Shown here: in pieces, positions 61,981-64,000 of the stretch
Layout: each line of letters starts with the position of its first letter
Numbering within the stretch: position 1 is the first letter of the stretch
From: Cyanobium sp. E1_MAG_00006
GTDB taxonomy: Bacteria > Cyanobacteriota > Cyanobacteriia > PCC-6307 > Cyanobiaceae
Reading direction: 5' to 3'
Assembly: GCA_027488975.1 (NCBI GenBank)
Contig: JAIYAQ010000002.1
Coordinates: forward strand, 1-64,000
Length of the DNA: 64,000 bases
Notes under the pieces: generated by a model
What the model saw: the letters and a program-made list of their open reading frames with translations, nothing else
Databases searched by the model: none
What the model was told of the DNA's origin: nothing
Made by a program: the position numbers and the translations under genes

Positions 61981-63195
61981 ATGAACACCTACGGGCGCTT
62001 CCCGATTGAACTGGTGCGAGGCCGCGGCGTTTGGCTGTGGGACAGCCAGGGCAAGCGCTATCTCGATGGCGTGGCGGGCATTGCCGTCTGCACCCTCGGC
62101 CACAGCAGTCCGGTCATGCGGCGGGCGCTGTCGCGGCAGCTGCGCAAGCTGCAGCACGTGTCCAACCTCTACCGGATCCCGGAGCAGGAGCAGCTGGCGG
62201 CCTGGATCACCGCCAACAGCTGCACCGACAAGGTTTTCTTCTGCAATTCCGGCGCCGAGGCCAATGAGGCGGCGATCAAGCTGGCCCGCAAGCACGGCCA
62301 TGTGGTGCGCGGTATCGATGGCAGCGCCGAGCGCGGGCCGCTGATTCTCACCGCTCAGGCCAGCTTCCACGGCCGCACGCTGGCGGCCGTCAGCGCCACC
62401 GGCCAGCCGAAGTATCACCAGGGCTTCGAGCCGATGGTGCACGGCTTTCGCCATTTCCCCTACAACGACACGGCCGCCTTCGAGGCGTTGCTGCGCGAGT
62501 GCGAGGCCGAGGGGCCGCGGGTGGCGGCGGTGCTGCTGGAACCCCTGCAGGGCGAAGGCGGCGTGAACCCCGGCGATCCGGCCTTCTTCCGCCGCGTGCG
62601 CGAGCTCTGCGATCAGCACAACATCCTGCTGATCTTCGATGAGGTGCAGGTGGGTGTCGGCCGCACCGGCTGCCTGTGGGGCTATCAGAAGCTGGGGGTT
62701 GAGCCCGATGCCATCACCCTGGCCAAGGGCCTTGGGGGCGGCATGCCGATCGGTGCCCTGTGCGTGAAGGCCAAGGCCGATCTGCTCCAGCCCGGTGAAC
62801 ACGCCAGCACCTTCGGCGGCAATCCCCTGGCCTGCCGCGCCGCCCTCACCGTGGCCGAGGAGCTGAGCCGCCGCAACCTGCCGGCCCACGTGGCGGCGAT
62901 GGGGGAGCTGTTGCAGCAGCAGCTGGCGGCACTGGCGGCGCGCCATCCGTCCCTGGCGGAGGGTGCCCGCGGCTGGGGTCTCCTGCAGGGGCTGGTGCTG
63001 CGCTCCGATGGCCCGGCGGCGATCGATGTGGTGAAAGCGGCCATGGCCGAGAGGCTGCTGCTGGTGCCCGCCGGAACCAATGTGGTGCGTTTCGTGCCGC
63101 CGCTCACGATCAAGCGGCGCCACATCCGCGAAGCGATCAAGCGCCTGGAGAAGGCTCTGCTGGCGTGCCAGGCCCAGACCCCTTCGGCGACCTGA
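61981..63195 (+). CDS. argD: acetylornithine aminotransferase
   Basis: NTYGRFPIELVRGRGVWLWDSQGKRYLDGVAGIAVCTLGH, FFCNSGAEANEAAIKLAR, TLAKGLGGG; exact start uncertain. Confidence 0.95.
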   Translation: MNTYGRFPIELVRGRGVWLWDSQGKRYLDGVAGIAVCTLGHSSPVMRRALSRQLRKLQHVSNLYRIPEQEQLAAWITANSCTDKVFFCNSGAEANEAAIKLARKHGHVVRGIDGSAERGPLILTAQASFHGRTLAAVSATGQPKYHQGFEPMVHGFRHFPYNDTAAFEALLRECEAEGPRVAAVLLEPLQGEGGVNPGDPAFFRRVRELCDQHNILLIFDEVQVGVGRTGCLWGYQKLGVEPDAITLAKGLGGGMPIGALCVKAKADLLQPGEHASTFGGNPLACRAALTVAEELSRRNLPAHVAAMGELLQQQLAALAARHPSLAEGARGWGLLQGLVLRSDGPAAIDVVKAAMAERLLLVPAGTNVVRFVPPLTIKRRHIREAIKRLEKALLACQAQTPSAT

Positions 63196-64000
63196 TCGCC
63201 CCCTTCAGCCGCCGGGGTGTCGACCTGGGGCTGGAGCGGCTGCAGACGGCCCTGGAGGAGCTGGGCCATCCGGAACGGCGCTTCGCGGCCGTGCAGGTGG
63301 CGGGCACCAACGGCAAAGGCTCAATCAGCACGATGCTGGAGCGCATCGCCGCTGCCGCCGGCATCCGCTGCGGGCTTTACACCTCGCCCCACCTGCTGAG
63401 CTGGTGCGAGCGCATCCGCCTGCCCGGCGGCCTGATCGCCGAGGCGGAGCTGCGGCGCCTGCTCCAGGCTCTGCAGCCGCTGGCCCTCCGCCACAACCTC
63501 ACCCCCTTCGAGCTGGTGACAGCCGCCGCCTTTCAGTCCTTCGCCGAGGCCGGCGTGGAGTTGGTGGTGCTGGAGGTGGGGTTGGGGGGGCGGCTCGATG
63601 CCACCACGGTGCACCCTGATCGCCAGGTGCTGGCCCTCGCCAGCATCGGCCTCGACCACACCGAACACCTCGGCCCCACCTTGGCGGCCATCGCCGCGGA
63701 GAAGGCCGGTGTGCTGCATGCCGGTGCGGTGGCGGTCAGCGGGCCGCAGGCGCCGGAGGCCGCTGCGGTTCTGGAGCGGCAGGCTCTGGCCCTGGGCTGC
63801 GATCTGCGCTGGGTGGAGCCGTTGCCGCCCGAGGCTCAGGGCGGGCCGCGGGTTGGCCTGGCCGGCGATCTGCAGCGCCACAACGCAGCCGTGGCCCTGG
63901 GCGCGGCCCAGGCTTTGGCGGAGCGGGGCTGGCCGATCGATGCCGCCGCCATGGAGCGCGGCCTGGCGACGGCCCGCTGGCCCGGTCGGCTGGAGCGCCG
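63165..64000 (+). CDS. folC: folylpolyglutamate/dihydrofolate synthase, 5' part (runs off window)
   Basis: Hand-read frame from GTG 63165: VPGPDPFGDLIAPFSRRGVDLGLERLQTAL...VAGTNGKGSISTMLERI...LYTSPHLLSWCERI; overlaps argD. Confidence 0.92.
   Translation, partial: MPGPDPFGDLIAPFSRRGVDLGLERLQTALEELGHPERRFAAVQVAGTNGKGSISTMLERIAAAAGIRCGLYTSPHLLSWCERIRLPGGLIAEAELRRLLQALQPLALRHNLTPFELVTAAAFQSFAEAGVELVVLEVGLGGRLDATTVHPDRQVLALASIGLDHTEHLGPTLAAIAAEKAGVLHAGAVAVSGPQAPEAAAVLERQALALGCDLRWVEPLPPEAQGGPRVGLAGDLQRHNAAVALGAAQALAERGWPIDAAAMERGLATARWPGRLER

Noticed and set aside
61879-63123. 414-aa minus-strand ORF
   Set aside because: Antisense of argD.

Overview
This 64-kb high-GC window is a cyanobacterial chromosome segment, probably picocyanobacterial (Cyanobium/Synechococcus-like): it carries psbX, ycf66, a Hli protein and a permuted two-piece tmRNA. 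About 1-26 kb and 50-64 kb are dense, core-like genes (def, rpsU, accC, smc, murE, rpsD, trpC, lpdA, murA, argD, folC and three tRNA-Leu). About 26.5-50 kb is an accessory region with TA modules, decayed IS elements, duplicated and decayed genes and many membrane proteins. The strongest observations are: (1) a split, permuted tmRNA with tag ANNIVRFSRQTAPVAA; (2) a cluster of eukaryote-like ion-channel homologues at 38-45 kb: a pentameric ligand-gated channel homologue, a KirBac-like protein whose TVGYG-type selectivity filter is replaced by ANAFN, and a TMEM175/DUF1211-like protein; (3) reciprocal gene remnants showing that a methyltransferase-oxidoreductase pair was duplicated and complementarily decayed; (4) an imperfect repeat of the tmRNA 3'-end/terminator at about 50.0 kb that could mark an old island boundary; (5) psbX, absent from the ORF track. 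All calls come from reading the sequence and recalled family motifs; no database search was run.
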